From contig NZ_JSBW02000081.1 in assembly GCF_000772705.2 (NCBI RefSeq), positions 1 to 56,611 on the forward strand: a stretch of 56,611 nucleotides of DNA, given 5' to 3'. This DNA is from Xanthomonas vasicola (GTDB taxonomy: Bacteria; Pseudomonadota; Gammaproteobacteria; Xanthomonadales; Xanthomonadaceae). The stretch's first letter is position 1; every line of letters begins with the position of its first letter. The position numbers were made by a program, and so were the translations under genes. Shown here piece after piece: positions 27,704 through 39,183 of this stretch. The notes under the pieces were generated by a model. That model did not search any database. It worked only from the letters and a program-made list of their open reading frames with translations, and was not told the origin of the DNA.

Positions 27704-28486
27704 ATGGCAGAGTTCACCCTCCCCAAGAATTCAAAGATCGGCAAGGGCAGGCATTACCCTGCACAGGGCGCCAAGAACACGCGCACCTTCAAGGTCTACC
27801 GCTGGGATCCGGATGTCGACGCCAATCCGCGTACCGACAGCTATGAGATCGACCTGGATAAGTGCGGCCCGATGGTGTTGGACGCGCTGATCAAGATCAA
27901 GAACGAGATCGACCCGACGTTGGCGTTCCGTCGTTCCTGCCGCGAGGGCATTTGCGGCTCGTGCGCGATGAACATCGACGGCACCAATACGCTGGCCTGC
28001 ACCAAGGCGATTGCCGCGTGCGGCAAATCGGAAGTGCCGATCTATCCGCTGCCGCATATGAGCGTGATCAAGGACCTGGTGCCGGATCTGACGCATTTCT
28101 ACGCGCAGTACGCGTCGATCAAACCGTGGATCCGCACCCAGACCCCGCCGCCGCCGGATCGCGAGCGCCTGCAATCGCCGGAAGACCGCCGCAAGCTCGA
28201 TGGCTTATACGAGTGCATCCTGTGTGCCTGCTGCTCGACCAGCTGCCCCAGCTACTGGTGGAACGGGGAGCGTTACTTGGGCCCGGCGATCCTGCTGCAG
28301 GCATACCGCTGGATCATCGATTCGCGCGACGAAGACACCGGTGCGCGTTTGGACGATCTGGAAGACCCGTTCAAGCTGTATCGCTGCCACACCATCATGA
28401 ACTGCGCACGGACCTGCCCGAAGGGCTTGAACCCGGCGCTGGCGATCGCCGAAATCAAGAAGTTGATGATGGCGCGTCGCGCCTGA
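27704..28486 (+). CDS. sdhB: Succinate dehydrogenase iron-sulfur subunit
   Basis: A 260-residue subunit that carries electrons from FAD to quinone. The [2Fe-2S] ligands are in [14 protein letters not shown], and the [4Fe-4S] and [3Fe-4S] ligands are in [15 protein letters not shown] and [16 protein letters not shown] start at ATG 27704 ([15 protein letters not shown]), preceded by GAGAG; the frame is open further upstream but without SdhB-like sequence. It is separated from sdhA by 229 bp with no gene, wider than usual for this operon. Confidence 0.96.
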   Translation: MAEFTLPKNSKIGKGRHYPAQGAKNTRTFKVYRWDPDVDANPRTDSYEIDLDKCGPMVLDALIKIKNEIDPTLAFRRSCREGICGSCAMNIDGTNTLACTKAIAACGKSEVPIYPLPHMSVIKDLVPDLTHFYAQYASIKPWIRTQTPPPPDRERLQSPEDRRKLDGLYECILCACCSTSCPSYWWNGERYLGPAILLQAYRWIIDSRDEDTGARLDDLEDPFKLYRCHTIMNCARTCPKGLNPALAIAEIKKLMMARRA

Positions 28487-28500
28487 TCGCACGACATTGA

Positions 28501-29248
<748 letters not shown>

Positions 29249-29271
29249 CGTCCCTTTCCTGGTTGAACCGC

Positions 29272-30513
29272 ATGTTCAAACCTATCCCGGTTGCCATCGG
29301 CTTGCGCTACCTGCGTGCCAAGCGGCGCAATGGCTTCATTTCGTTTATCTCGATGGCGTCGATCCTGGGCATTGCCCTGGGCGTGACCGTGCTGATCACC
29401 ACGCTGGCAGTGATGAGCGGTTTCCAGAAGGAAATCCGCGACCGCCTGCTGCAGATGGCCGCACATGCCACCGTCAGCGCAGAAGGCGCGCCGATGCGCG
29501 ATTGGCAGCATGCGGTCGAGGTCGCCATGTCCGATCCGCGCGTGGCCGGTGCCGCACCGTACATCGAAACCGAATCCTTGTTGCAGGGCCCGCGCAAGCA
29601 GCCGGCGATCGTGCGCGGCGTGATTCCTGCCGAAGAAGGCAAGGTGTCGGTGCTGGCCAAGAAGATGCAGCAGGGCTCGGTCGACAGCCTGACCCCTGGT
29701 TCGTACAACATCGTCATCGGCAAGGAGCTGGCGTTGTGGCTGGGCGTGGATGTCGGCGACAGCGTCGTCGTGTTGCTGAGCGACACCCAGGCCACTCCGC
29801 TGGGCGCGATGCCGCGGCTCAAGCGTTTCACCGTCAGCGGTATTTTCGAAGCCGGCTACAACGAAATTGATCGCGGCTTGGCCGTGGTCAACATGCAGGA
29901 TCTGGCGCGCGTGCTGCGCATGGATGGCGTCACCGGTGTGCGTCTGCGCCTGCACGACATGGATCAGGCCTGGCCGGTGGCGCGCGATCTGGCGGTGAAG
30001 TTGCATGGTCCGTATCGGGTCAGCGACTGGACCCAGGAAAACGCCAACCTCTACCACTCGTTGAAGATGGAAAAGACCGTGATGGGCATCCTGCTGTCGC
30101 TGATCGTGGCGATGGGGGCGTTCAACCTGGTGTCGTCGCAGGTGATGCTGGTGACCGATAAGCAGGCCGATATCGCCATCTTGCGCACGCTCGGGTTGTC
30201 GCCGGGCGGGGTGATGCAGGTGTTCATGGTACAAGGCTCGCTGATCGGCTTCATGGGTACTTTCATGGGCGTGATCGGCGGCATCGTGCTGACGCTCAAC
30301 CTTGAACGCATCCTCGGCGTGATCGAAGCGATTTTCAGCGTCAAATTGCTGCCCGAAGACGTGTACTACATCACCGGCCTGCCCACCGATATGCAGGCCC
30401 AGGACGTGGTGGTGATCACCGTGGTGGCGTTGGTGATGAGTTTCCTGGCGACCCTGTACCCGGCATGGCGCGCTTCGCGCACCCAGCCGGCGGAGGCGCT
30501 GCGTTATGAATGA
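29272..30513 (+). CDS. lolC: Lipoprotein-releasing ABC transporter permease (LolC/LolE family)
   Basis: A 413-residue inner-membrane protein with one N-terminal helix, a large periplasmic domain (about 45-265) and three C-terminal FtsX-type helices. The start [20 protein letters not shown] and [17 protein letters not shown] are typical of LolC/LolE, which extract outer-membrane lipoproteins from the inner membrane. I prefer ATG 29272 to the in-frame TTG at 29263. Only one permease gene is present next to lolD, so the complex may be a homodimer (LolF-type) or use a second permease encoded elsewhere. Confidence 0.9.
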   Translation: MFKPIPVAIGLRYLRAKRRNGFISFISMASILGIALGVTVLITTLAVMSGFQKEIRDRLLQMAAHATVSAEGAPMRDWQHAVEVAMSDPRVAGAAPYIETESLLQGPRKQPAIVRGVIPAEEGKVSVLAKKMQQGSVDSLTPGSYNIVIGKELALWLGVDVGDSVVVLLSDTQATPLGAMPRLKRFTVSGIFEAGYNEIDRGLAVVNMQDLARVLRMDGVTGVRLRLHDMDQAWPVARDLAVKLHGPYRVSDWTQENANLYHSLKMEKTVMGILLSLIVAMGAFNLVSSQVMLVTDKQADIAILRTLGLSPGGVMQVFMVQGSLIGFMGTFMGVIGGIVLTLNLERILGVIEAIFSVKLLPEDVYYITGLPTDMQAQDVVVITVVALVMSFLATLYPAWRASRTQPAEALRYE

Positions 30514-31240
30514 GTTTCGCGGAGCTGTTGTGCAAAAACCAGAACAGGCAACTGCGGTCATTCGCGCCGAGGCGTTAGCCAAGACCTACGCCGAAGGCAA
30601 GATGCGCACGCCAGTGTTCGATGGCCTGGATCTGTCGGTGGCCACCGGCGAAACCGTGGCGATCGTCGGCGCTTCCGGTGCAGGCAAGAGCACCTTGCTG
30701 CATCTGCTCGGCGGGTTGGATATTCCGACCTCCGGCGAGGTGTATGTGGCGGGCGAGCGCATGTCGGCGCTGTCCGACGCGCAGCGCGGCAGGCTACGCA
30801 ATCAGTCGCTTGGCTTTGTGTATCAATTCCATCATCTCTTGCCCGAATTCACCGCGCTGGAAAACGTGATGATGCCGGTGCTGCTTTCTGGCAAGGATGT
30901 GGCGGTGGCCAAAGGGCAGGCGTTGCAATTGCTGGAATCGGTCGGGCTCGGGCATCGCATCGAGCACAAGCCCAGCGAACTGTCCGGCGGTGAGCGTCAA
31001 CGCTGCGCCGTTGCGCGTGCTCTAGTGAATAAGCCGGGCTGCGTGCTGGGCGATGAACCCACCGGAAACCTCGACGACAAGACCGCGGGCACCGTGTTCG
31101 AGCTGATGCTGGAGCTCAACCGCGCGCAGCGCACTAGCCTGGTGTTGGTGACGCACGACCGCAGCCTGGCGCGGCGTCTGGATCGTGTGCTGGAACTGCA
31201 TCAGGGCAAGCTGCGCGAATTGGCGCCGTCTGCGGTGTAA
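30506..31240 (+). CDS. lolD: Lipoprotein-releasing ABC transporter ATP-binding protein
   Basis: A 244-residue ATPase. Walker A is [12 protein letters not shown], the LolD/MacB-type Q-loop is [17 protein letters not shown], the signature is [15 protein letters not shown] and Walker B is [13 protein letters not shown]. It powers LolC-dependent release of lipoproteins to LolA. The start overlaps the end of lolC by eight bases, so the two are translationally coupled. Confidence 0.94.
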   Translation: MNEFRGAVVQKPEQATAVIRAEALAKTYAEGKMRTPVFDGLDLSVATGETVAIVGASGAGKSTLLHLLGGLDIPTSGEVYVAGERMSALSDAQRGRLRNQSLGFVYQFHHLLPEFTALENVMMPVLLSGKDVAVAKGQALQLLESVGLGHRIEHKPSELSGGERQRCAVARALVNKPGCVLGDEPTGNLDDKTAGTVFELMLELNRAQRTSLVLVTHDRSLARRLDRVLELHQGKLRELAPSAV

Positions 31241-31405
31241 GCGCGGGCAATGTGATCGGTTAGCAGCCTGATCGCATTGCGTTTAAACGTGGAATGATTA
31301 GTAGAACCTGACGCTGTGCCCGCTAGATGAAGCGCGGTCGCATTTGCAGTGCAGGCGCAGCGCATTAGTGAGCAAAGGCCTGATACCTAAGCCCACGCCT
31401 GTCTA

Positions 31406-31437
31406 CATCATCGCAGGCCGTTGGGCCTGCGATGATG
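31406..31437. terminator. Perfect 14-bp hairpin between lolD and the SDR gene
   Basis: CATCATCGCAGGCC (31406-31419) and GGCCTGCGATGATG (31424-31437) pair perfectly around GTTG. It lies between convergent genes, 12 bp from the SDR stop codon and about 165 bp past lolD. No U tract follows on either strand, so it is a hairpin at an operon boundary rather than a textbook intrinsic terminator. Confidence 0.6.
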
Positions 31438-31449
31438 CCAATGCATCGG

Positions 31450-32514
31450 TCAAGGAATGATGCGCAATGCCCGTAGGCGGGTGAATAGTTCGAAGAACGA
31501 GGCACGGCTGTCGTAGAAGTCCATAAAGCCCAGTTCGCGGCTCTTGGTCATGTCGTTGACGCACTCGATCTCGCGCCCGAGGTCGGCGTCGGTGTGCCAC
31601 CACGACGCCAGTCGATTGACGTCCGCTTCCACCAGGCCGTGTTGCGCGGCCAACTCCGCCCACAGGCCAGGTGCAGTCTGGCTCATGCGTGGCTCCAGCG
31701 GTTCCGGCGTCGCCGGGCACGGCGCAGCGTCGAGTTCGAAGAACTTCGCGATTTCGCCCCACATCCAGCGCCAGCGGAACACATCGCCATTGACGGTATT
31801 GAACGCCTGATTGCGCGCCGCAGGGCTTAGCCCGGCCCAGGCCAGTTGGCGGCCAAGCAGGCCGGCATCGGTAAGGTCGGTGAGGCTATTCCATTGTGCT
31901 TGCGAGCCTGGAAACACGAACGGTTGCCCGGTGTGCTTGCACAGCGATGCATACACTGCCAGCGTCACGCCCATGTTCATGGCGTTGCTGCCGTTTGCTA
32001 TGCCGATCATGGTGTGCGAGCGATGCACGCTCCAGCCGAAACCGTGCTGCTGCGCATGTGCGAACAACAAGTCCTCCAGCGTGTAGTAGAAGTTTTCGCC
32101 CGGCTGGCGTGGCTCGCTTTCGCGGAACGGCGTCTCCGCCTTGCCGCTGCCGTAATTTTCGAACGCACCCAGATAGTGCTTGGTCCCGGTGACCAACGCC
32201 ATGTGCTGCAGCGGCGCATCACTGAGCGCATCGCACAGGTGCCGCATCATGGCGCCGTTGGCTTCGACGTTCTCGCGTTCGGTATCGCGGCGCGTCCAGG
32301 TGCAGAAGAACACATGGGTGATCGGCAAGCCGCGTAGTGCGTTGCTGGTGCTTTCGGCATCCAGCAGGTCTGCCGCGACCGGAATGACGCCGTCATGGGG
32401 GAGGGGGCGACGTGCAAGGCCGTACACGGTCCAGCCGTCGGCGAGCAGCACGTTGGCAAGGTTGTAACCGGAAATGCCGGTCACACCGACGATCAATGCA
32501 ATGCCTTTACGCAT
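31450..32514 (-). CDS. SDR-family reductase of the progesterone 5-beta-reductase/iridoid synthase-like (PRISE) type
   Basis: A 354-residue NAD(P)H-dependent enzyme. I start at ATG 32514, preceded by AGGAG; the upstream frame is not SDR-like. The N-terminus has the PRISE form of the Rossmann motif, VGVTGISGYNLANVL, then VYGLARRP. Plant progesterone 5-beta-reductase and iridoid synthase use a Lys in TGxKHY and a Tyr in NFYYxxED; here TGTKHYLGAFENYG gives K112 and ENFYYTLEDLLF gives Y143/Y144. Downstream NMGVTLAVYASLCKH and FRWRWMW also fit the family. It should reduce an activated C=C bond (enone or enal) with NAD(P)H; the physiological substrate is unknown. It is monocistronic. Confidence 0.82.
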   Translation of the reverse strand: MRKGIALIVGVTGISGYNLANVLLADGWTVYGLARRPLPHDGVIPVAADLLDAESTSNALRGLPITHVFFCTWTRRDTERENVEANGAMMRHLCDALSDAPLQHMALVTGTKHYLGAFENYGSGKAETPFRESEPRQPGENFYYTLEDLLFAHAQQHGFGWSVHRSHTMIGIANGSNAMNMGVTLAVYASLCKHTGQPFVFPGSQAQWNSLTDLTDAGLLGRQLAWAGLSPAARNQAFNTVNGDVFRWRWMWGEIAKFFELDAAPCPATPEPLEPRMSQTAPGLWAELAAQHGLVEADVNRLASWWHTDADLGREIECVNDMTKSRELGFMDFYDSRASFFELFTRLRALRIIP

Positions 32515-32816
32515 GGGGGAGGCTCCTGGAAAACAACGGTGACCATAGCGCCGGCACCATGAAATCGAGGCGAATGCGAGCGAAAGGGGCGGCTGACATC
32601 GCTGGTCGGCCGATCTGCTGTGGAACATGCACCTCCATCTACGCACTGTCCTATGCATCGCATGAGGGGATTACTGCGTGCTGTGGCGCGGTTGTTGCGT
32701 GGTCGCAATCAGCGACCGCAACGACAGTGGTCTTCCTACCCGTGCGCAGGCGGACCTCCGCTGTGCGTGAAACGCGTTGCGACCTAAGCTGAAGGCGTTG
32801 ATTGATAGGGGCCAGG
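32515..32816. other. Divergent promoter region between the SDR gene and comEC
   Basis: About 300 bp with no gene. It must contain the promoters of the leftward SDR gene and the rightward comEC-exbB unit, but I could not assign convincing -35/-10 pairs or operators. Confidence 0.4.
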
Positions 32817-35225
32817 ATGGCGACCGGCAGCATGGAGGTGTCAGTGCACGAAGCCCCACCGCAGGTGGGGTCGGCCGTTGCCATAGCTGCGGCCTTGTTG
32901 CTTGGCGTGGTGGCATGCGCTTGGTCGCCCGCACTGCTGCCGCGAATGTTGTATGCCAGCTGCGTATGCGTGGCGCTGCTAGGCATCGGCATGACGATGT
33001 GGCGGGGCCCGCGTTGGAGAGCGCGGCTGGTGTTGCTGACCACTGTGTTGCTCGGATTCGGCTTGATGGGATGGCAGGTGGGCGGTGCCCTCCAGGCGCA
33101 ACTACTCCCGCAGGACGAAGCACGTGAGATGGCCGTGCGCGGACGGATCGTTGGGCTGCCAATCGCCGAGCAACGCCGCACCCGCTTTCAGCTGCGCGTC
33201 GATGAAGATCAGGCACAGCCTGCAGCTCTACGTGGAAAGCTCGTGCAGCTGGCCTGGTACGACGATTTCGGCGCCGAGCGCATCGGCCCGCGCGCAGCGC
33301 TGCATGCCGGCGCGCATTGGCAACTGCGACTGAAGCTGCGCGCGCCACGCGGCTTGCGCAATCCCGGTGGCTTGGATGCGGAGCGCCAGGCGCTGGCGCA
33401 GCGCATCGCCGCAACCGGCTATGTGCGCGTGCCTGCCGCCGCACACCAGACTGCAACACCGCACGGCGTGGATGCCTGGCGCGAACGCATGTCGCAACGT
33501 ATTGCCGAGCGCGTCGGTGGCCCCTCTGGGCCGTACCTGCGCGCGCTCGCGCTGGGTGATACGCGTGGGCTCGACGATGCGGCATGGGCGACGTTGCGCG
33601 CGACTGGGCTGAGTCATCTGATCGCGATCTCGGGATTTCATGTCGGGCTGGTCGCGGCATTCTTCGCATTGTTGGTCGCGGGCGTGTGGCGTTGGCAGCC
33701 GCGACTTGGCACCTTGCTGCCCCGTCTGCATGCGGCATCAATTGCTGCGTTACTTGGCGCTGCCGCCTACGCGGCAGTGGCAGGCCTGGCGCTGCCGACG
33801 GTACGCACCGTACTGATGATTGCGGTGGTGGCCCTGGTGAGAGTGCTACGGCGACGCGCCTCGACCGCCCACATCCTCGCGCTCGCCTTGTTGGCGGTGT
33901 TGCTGTGGGACCCGCTCAGCGTGCTGGTGGCTGGCTTCTGGCTCAGCTTCGCCGGCGTGGCATGGTTGGTGTGGTGCCTGCCGTCGGACGATCGCGCCAT
34001 CATGCGCGGCTTTCTGTCCGCGCAGACCGTGGCCACCGTCGGCCTGCTGCCGTTGACGGTCAGCCTGTTCGGGCAGGCATCGCTGGTCGGGCCGTTCGCC
34101 AATCTGGTCGCCATTCCGTGGTGGACCTTCGTGGTAGTGCCGCTGTGCCTGGTGGGGACCGCGCTGGAAGCGATCTACCCAGGTGCGGGCGTGTGGGCGT
34201 GGCAGCTTGCCGGTTGGTGTTTCGAGCTGACCTGGCCGGGGTTCGTCTGGCTCGGGCAAACAACGGCGGCATTGTGGTGGGTACCCGAGTCCGATGGGCT
34301 TGCCCTGATTGCGGCCTTGCTCGGTGCGTTCTGGCTGTTGCTGCCGCGCGGGACGCCGGGTAAATCGTTGGCGGCGCTGCTGTGGTTGCCGTTGCTTTGG
34401 CCGGATCGCGAACTGCCGGCCCAAGGCGAGGCGGAAGTGCAGGTGCTGGATGTAGGGCAGGGCTTGGCAGTGCTGGTGCGCACGCACCGGCATGCGCTGC
34501 TTTTCGATACCGGCCCGGCGGTGCGCGATGGCTTCGATTCCGGCGAGCGCGTGGTGCTGCCGGCATTGCGTGCGCTTGGCGTGCGCCGGTTGGACGCCAT
34601 CGTGCTCAGCCATGCAGACGCCGATCATGCCGGTGGCTATGTCGCGGTGCGCACGGGGCTGCCGGTCGCATTCACCGCTGCACCACCGGATGCAGCGCTG
34701 GACGTCAGCACACGCTGCCGCGCCGGACAACAGTGGGAATGGGACGGCGTGCGCTTTCGCTTCCTGCATCCCAGCGCTGGGTTTCCGTATCTGCGTAATC
34801 AATCCAGCTGTGTGCTGCGGGTCGAAACCCGGCACGCGAGCGCGCTATTGCCGGGCGACATCGACGAAATCATCGAACGCCGCCTGCTACGCGGAAAAGT
34901 CTCAGACCTGCATGCGGATCTGGTGATCGTCCCGCACCATGGCAGCGCTGATGGCTCGGATGCCAACTTCATCGCTGCGACCGGCGCACGCCTGGCGCTG
35001 GTGTCGTCCGGCCACGGCAACCGCTTCGGGCATCCGCGCGCCGAGGTCGTGCAACGCTGGCAGGCGGGCGGGGCGGAAGTGCTGGACACCGCGCAGACCG
35101 GCGCGCTCCGGGTCTGGCTGGGCGCCGATGGCCTGCAACTGCGCGAGCGACGGCACTGGCAGCCACGGCTATGGGATGCTGCGGAACGGCGGCGGTCGGC
35201 TGCTATCCTATCGGCCAGCGAATAG
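32817..35225 (+). CDS. comEC: DNA internalisation competence protein ComEC/Rec2
   Basis: An 802-residue polytopic protein that carries single-stranded DNA across the inner membrane during natural transformation. In order: N-terminal helices (about 15-85), an OB-like soluble segment (about 100-180, FQLRVDED), the competence domain with many helices (about 220-500, HLIAISGFHVGLVA is the signature), and a C-terminal metallo-beta-lactamase domain (about 535-790) with VLDVGQGLAVLV, FDTGP and the metal motif SHADADHAGG, later HHGSADGS. The start is uncertain among TTG 32802, ATG 32817 and ATG 32832. It lies 27 bp upstream of exbB. Confidence 0.9.
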   Translation: MATGSMEVSVHEAPPQVGSAVAIAAALLLGVVACAWSPALLPRMLYASCVCVALLGIGMTMWRGPRWRARLVLLTTVLLGFGLMGWQVGGALQAQLLPQDEAREMAVRGRIVGLPIAEQRRTRFQLRVDEDQAQPAALRGKLVQLAWYDDFGAERIGPRAALHAGAHWQLRLKLRAPRGLRNPGGLDAERQALAQRIAATGYVRVPAAAHQTATPHGVDAWRERMSQRIAERVGGPSGPYLRALALGDTRGLDDAAWATLRATGLSHLIAISGFHVGLVAAFFALLVAGVWRWQPRLGTLLPRLHAASIAALLGAAAYAAVAGLALPTVRTVLMIAVVALVRVLRRRASTAHILALALLAVLLWDPLSVLVAGFWLSFAGVAWLVWCLPSDDRAIMRGFLSAQTVATVGLLPLTVSLFGQASLVGPFANLVAIPWWTFVVVPLCLVGTALEAIYPGAGVWAWQLAGWCFELTWPGFVWLGQTTAALWWVPESDGLALIAALLGAFWLLLPRGTPGKSLAALLWLPLLWPDRELPAQGEAEVQVLDVGQGLAVLVRTHRHALLFDTGPAVRDGFDSGERVVLPALRALGVRRLDAIVLSHADADHAGGYVAVRTGLPVAFTAAPPDAALDVSTRCRAGQQWEWDGVRFRFLHPSAGFPYLRNQSSCVLRVETRHASALLPGDIDEIIERRLLRGKVSDLHADLVIVPHHGSADGSDANFIAATGARLALVSSGHGNRFGHPRAEVVQRWQAGGAEVLDTAQTGALRVWLGADGLQLRERRHWQPRLWDAAERRRSAAILSASE

Positions 35226-35252
35226 GCGGCGCGTTGCCGGAGGAATCGAATC

Positions 35253-35915
35253 GTGTTGGAGCTGGTCAAGGCAGGCGGTTGGCCGATGGTGCCGTTGCTG
35301 TTGCTGGGCGTAATTGCCCTGGCAATCGTGCTGGAGCGTTTGTGGAGCCTGCGCCGCAACGAGGTGACGCCGCCGGGCCTGGGCGAAGAGGTTCGCAACT
35401 GGGCCGCGCGCGGCAAGCTGGACCCCACCCATATCGAATCGCTGCGCCGCAATTCGCCATTGGGCGCCTTGCTGGCCGCCGCGCTGGACGTGCGTGGCCG
35501 CCCGCGTGAGTTGATCCGCGAACGTATCGAAGACACCGGCCGGCATGTCGTGCACAGGATGGAGCGCTATCTGAACGCGTTGGGCACCATCGCATCGGCC
35601 GGGCCATTGTTGGGCCTGCTAGGCACCGTGGTCGGCATGATCCAGATGTTTTTGGGCATCCTCGACCATGGCGTGGGCGATGTGAATCAGCTGGCCGGCG
35701 GCATCGGCAAGGCGCTGGTGTGCACCGCTACCGGCATGATCATTGCCGTGCCGGCATTGATGGCGCATCGTTTCTTCAAGGGGCGCATCGCCGGTTACAT
35801 CATCGAGATGGAACAGGAAGCCACCTTGTTGCTGGACACCATGGATGGCCGCCTGGTGCCAGCCGCCGTGGCGCCGGCTGCAGCGGGCGCCAAGCCCGTC
35901 ACGGCAAAGGGCTGA
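35253..35915 (+). CDS. exbB: MotA/TolQ/ExbB proton channel family protein
   Basis: A 220-residue inner-membrane protein with three helices (about 10-30, 110-135, 150-172). The conserved motif GTIASAGPLLGLLGTVVGMI is present. The gene starts with GTG at 35253 behind GGAGGA. With the ExbD protein encoded three bases later it forms a proton-driven motor. Its place before msbA-lpxK suggests service to the envelope; the energised partner (TonB- or Tol-like) is not encoded here. Confidence 0.9.
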   Translation: MLELVKAGGWPMVPLLLLGVIALAIVLERLWSLRRNEVTPPGLGEEVRNWAARGKLDPTHIESLRRNSPLGALLAAALDVRGRPRELIRERIEDTGRHVVHRMERYLNALGTIASAGPLLGLLGTVVGMIQMFLGILDHGVGDVNQLAGGIGKALVCTATGMIIAVPALMAHRFFKGRIAGYIIEMEQEATLLLDTMDGRLVPAAVAPAAAGAKPVTAKG

Positions 35916-35918
35916 CGG

Positions 35919-36383
35919 ATGCGCATCGGCAGCGACCGAAGCCAGGATGAACCACATATCGACCTGGTGCCATTGATTGACGTCATCCTCGTCCTCATCA
36001 TCTTTTTCGTGGTGACCACGACCTTCGACGCACGCTCCACGCTGCAATTACAGCTGCCGACCGCCAGCGACCAACACACCAGCACGCCGCCGCGTTCGTT
36101 GAGCGTGCTGGTCAACGCCGATGGGCGTTATTTCATCAACGACCAGGAAGTGCTGCGCTCGGACGTGGATTCGCTCAAGCAGACCATCGCGCAGATTGCC
36201 GGCGACGATCGCCAACAGACCGTGTTGATGCGCGCCGATGCACGCACGCCGTATCAGGCTGTAGTTACCGCGCAGGATGCGCTGGGCCAGCTCGGCTTTC
36301 GACGTATCGCGATTGCCACCGCGCCCCCGGCCGGCGCCACCAGCACGACCGGAAAGACAAGCAGCAACGGAACCCGCCAGTGA
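35919..36383 (+). CDS. exbD: ExbD/TolR family biopolymer transport protein
   Basis: A 154-residue protein with a short cytoplasmic N-terminus, one membrane helix (about 20-40) with the essential Asp in LVPLIDVILVLIIFFVV, and a periplasmic domain. It is the partner of ExbB upstream. The stop codon overlaps the msbA start by four bases, so motor and lipid A flippase are co-translated. The C-terminal 25 residues are Thr/Ser-rich and probably unstructured. Confidence 0.92.
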   Translation: MRIGSDRSQDEPHIDLVPLIDVILVLIIFFVVTTTFDARSTLQLQLPTASDQHTSTPPRSLSVLVNADGRYFINDQEVLRSDVDSLKQTIAQIAGDDRQQTVLMRADARTPYQAVVTAQDALGQLGFRRIAIATAPPAGATSTTGKTSSNGTRQ

Positions 36384-38149
36384 CCAACTCCACCGACCGC
36401 CCGGCGCCAGTCTCACCCTGGCGCACGTACCGTCGCCTGTTGGCATTCGCCAAGCCGTATCGGCTGCTGCTGGTCGCCGCATTGATCGCCGCATTGATCG
36501 AAGCGGCCGGTACCACCGGTTTTCTGGCATTGATGAAGCCGATCACCGACGAGACCTTCATCTACAAGAACGCCGAAGTCAGTCGTTGGCTGCCGGTGCA
36601 GATCATCCTGTTGTTCGTGGTGCGTGGCATCGCTGGCTACATCACCGACATGGCGATGGGAAAATCCGCGCGCAGCATCGCGCGCGATCTGCGCATCAAG
36701 GTAATGGCGAAGTATCTACGTCTGCCCGGGTCGCGCTTCGATTCCGAGCCGGTGCCGTCGATGCTGATACGGTTGGGTTCGGATTCTGACCAGGTGGCGC
36801 AGGCTGCGGTGGATGCGGTCAAAGTGATGATCCAACAGTCGCTGCAAGTCATCGGCGCCTTGGCGCTGATGCTGTGGCATAGCTGGCAGGTGACGTTGAC
36901 CATTCTGGTGCTGGCCCCGGTGCTGGCCTGGGTAATGGACAAGGTCGCGCGGCGTTATCGGCGTATCAGCCACAGCATCCAGGAAAGCGGCGCGCAGCTG
37001 TTGCAGGCCGCCGACCAGACCTTGTCCAGCCATCAGGAGGTCAAGATCTACGGCGCCCAGCAGACCGAGATGGAGCGCTACGGCGCGCTAGCCGATCGCA
37101 ATCTGCGCCTGGCAATGAAGGTCGAATCCACGCGCGGCATTTCCACCGCCACGGTGCAGATGATCGGCGCGATTGGCTTGTCGGCATTGTTGTTCGTGGC
37201 CGGTGCACAGGCACTGGCCGGGCGCCTGACGGCCGGCGATTTCGTCGTGCTGATGACTTCGATGCTGACGATTATTCCCGGCCTCAAGCAGCTCACCAAT
37301 GTGCAGAACATGGTGCAGCGTGGCCTGGCATCGGCGGAGCGTCTGTTCTCGGTGCTTGATAGCCCGGACGAGCCGGATCAAGGCACCGTGCCGCTGACGC
37401 GTGCCAAGGGCTTGATCGAATTTCGCGACGTCACCGCGCGTTACCCGGGCCAGGTTAATCCGGCCTTGGCCGATGTCAGCTTCATCGCGCAGCCGGGCAC
37501 GGTCACCGCGATCGTTGGGCGCTCGGGCAGCGGCAAATCCAGCCTGATCAAGTTGATTCCACGATTTTACGAAGCCGAGGCCGGGCATATCCTGCTCGAC
37601 GGCCACCCGGTGCAGGCATACGCATTGGCGGATCTGCGCCGGCAGATAGCACTCGTCGGCCAGCAGGTGATGCTGTTCGATGGCAGCATCGCCGACAACG
37701 TGGCGTTCGGCGAAATGCGCAATGCCGATGCCAGCCAGCTGGAACGCGCGATTCTGGGCGCCAACGCGATGGAATTTGTGGCGCAACTGCCCGAAGGCTT
37801 GCAGTCACACGTCGGCACTAAGGGTGGGCGCCTGTCCGGCGGCCAGCGCCAGCGTCTGGCGATCGCACGCGCAATGCTCAAGGACGCGCCGATCCTGATT
37901 CTGGACGAAGCCACCGCCGCGCTGGACAACGAATCCGAACGTTTGGTGCAGGACGCCTTGCACAAACTGATGCCGGACCGCACCACGCTGGTGATCGCGC
38001 ATCGTCTGTCCACCATCGAGCATGCCGATCAGGTACTGGTGATGGACCAGGGCCGGATCGTCGAGCGCGGCACCCATGACGAATTGCTGGCGCAGGGCGG
38101 CTTGTATTCGCACCTGCACGGCATGCAGTTCCGCGAACGGCAAGCATGA
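36380..38149 (+). CDS. msbA: Lipid A export ABC transporter (flippase)
   Basis: A 589-residue fused permease-ATPase. Six helices occupy about 25-320. The nucleotide-binding domain has Walker [14 protein letters not shown], signature [14 protein letters not shown], Walker [13 protein letters not shown] and the H-loop in [12 protein letters not shown]. MsbA flips lipid A-core across the inner membrane. It is followed by lpxK with a four-base overlap, the classical msbA-lpxK pairing. Confidence 0.95.
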   Translation: MTNSTDRPAPVSPWRTYRRLLAFAKPYRLLLVAALIAALIEAAGTTGFLALMKPITDETFIYKNAEVSRWLPVQIILLFVVRGIAGYITDMAMGKSARSIARDLRIKVMAKYLRLPGSRFDSEPVPSMLIRLGSDSDQVAQAAVDAVKVMIQQSLQVIGALALMLWHSWQVTLTILVLAPVLAWVMDKVARRYRRISHSIQESGAQLLQAADQTLSSHQEVKIYGAQQTEMERYGALADRNLRLAMKVESTRGISTATVQMIGAIGLSALLFVAGAQALAGRLTAGDFVVLMTSMLTIIPGLKQLTNVQNMVQRGLASAERLFSVLDSPDEPDQGTVPLTRAKGLIEFRDVTARYPGQVNPALADVSFIAQPGTVTAIVGRSGSGKSSLIKLIPRFYEAEAGHILLDGHPVQAYALADLRRQIALVGQQVMLFDGSIADNVAFGEMRNADASQLERAILGANAMEFVAQLPEGLQSHVGTKGGRLSGGQRQRLAIARAMLKDAPILILDEATAALDNESERLVQDALHKLMPDRTTLVIAHRLSTIEHADQVLVMDQGRIVERGTHDELLAQGGLYSHLHGMQFRERQA

Positions 38150-39183
38150 GCAAGCGCGGCACTCGCACCCCGGGTTACTGGTACGACAACACGCCGATCC
38201 CCTTGCCGGCGCGCATCCTGGCGCCGGTCTATGGCGCTGCAATCGCGTTGCGACGGGCGCTGTATCGCCGCGGTTGGCGCAAGCGCCACGGCGTTCCGGT
38301 GCCGGTGATCGTGGTCGGCAACGTGACTGCCGGCGGCACCGGCAAGACACCGCTGACGATTGCTTTGGTTTCGAAGCTGCAGGAAGCCGGCTGGACGCCT
38401 GGTGTGGCCAGCCGTGGCTACGGCCGCGATGACGCTGGTACCGCGCGATGGGTCGAGGCAGACACGCCGGTGGCGCTTGGCGGCGATGAGCCGGTGCTGA
38501 TCGCCTGGAAAACTGGTGCACGCGTACGCGTCGATAGCGACCGGCTTGCTGCTGCACGCGCACTGGTCGAGGCGGGCTGCGACATCGTGATCTGCGATGA
38601 CGGCTTGCAGCACTACCGTCTGGCGCGTGATGTCGAGATCGAAGTGGTTGATGGCCAGAGACGTTATGGCAACGGACGTTTGTTGCCTGCCGGGCCGCTG
38701 CGCGAACCGGTTGCGCGCGCGCGCGATTGCGACTTCCGCGTGGTCAATCTCGGTCAGGCCAGTGCCACCGCAGTGCCGCAGGCGCCGGATGATGCGGGGT
38801 TCGGCGAGTGGCAGATGCGCTTGAGCATCGACAGCGTGCAGCCGATGGACGGCAAACGTGCGCAGCCGCTGAGCATGCTTGCCGGACAACGCGTGCATGC
38901 GGTGGCAGGTATCGCGCACCCGGAACGCTTCTTCGCGATGTTGCGTGCGCGTGGCATCGGCGTGGTGCCGCATGCCTTTCCGGATCATCACGTCTATCAC
39001 GCTGCAGATTTCAGCTTCGGCAGCCGCCTGCCGGTGCTGATGACGGAAAAAGATGCAGTGAAATGTCGTCCGTTTGCGGACGAGTGGTTGTACAGCGTGC
39101 CGCTCAAGGCGGAGCTGCCGGCCGCGTTCTGGGTGAGCCTGTTGGACCGGCTGAACAAATTGGCGAGCCGGCAGGGCGTGTGA
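38146..39183 (+). CDS. lpxK: Tetraacyldisaccharide 4'-kinase
   Basis: A 345-residue kinase that adds the 4'-phosphate to the lipid A precursor at the inner membrane. The N-terminal amphipathic/hydrophobic segment ([21 protein letters not shown], shortened here to [17 protein letters not shown]) is followed by the P-loop [14 protein letters not shown] and the motif [18 protein letters not shown] is the second kinase signature. It overlaps msbA by four bases. After lpxK a 321-bp gap precedes kdsB. Confidence 0.95.
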   Translation: MSKRGTRTPGYWYDNTPIPLPARILAPVYGAAIALRRALYRRGWRKRHGVPVPVIVVGNVTAGGTGKTPLTIALVSKLQEAGWTPGVASRGYGRDDAGTARWVEADTPVALGGDEPVLIAWKTGARVRVDSDRLAAARALVEAGCDIVICDDGLQHYRLARDVEIEVVDGQRRYGNGRLLPAGPLREPVARARDCDFRVVNLGQASATAVPQAPDDAGFGEWQMRLSIDSVQPMDGKRAQPLSMLAGQRVHAVAGIAHPERFFAMLRARGIGVVPHAFPDHHVYHAADFSFGSRLPVLMTEKDAVKCRPFADEWLYSVPLKAELPAAFWVSLLDRLNKLASRQGV

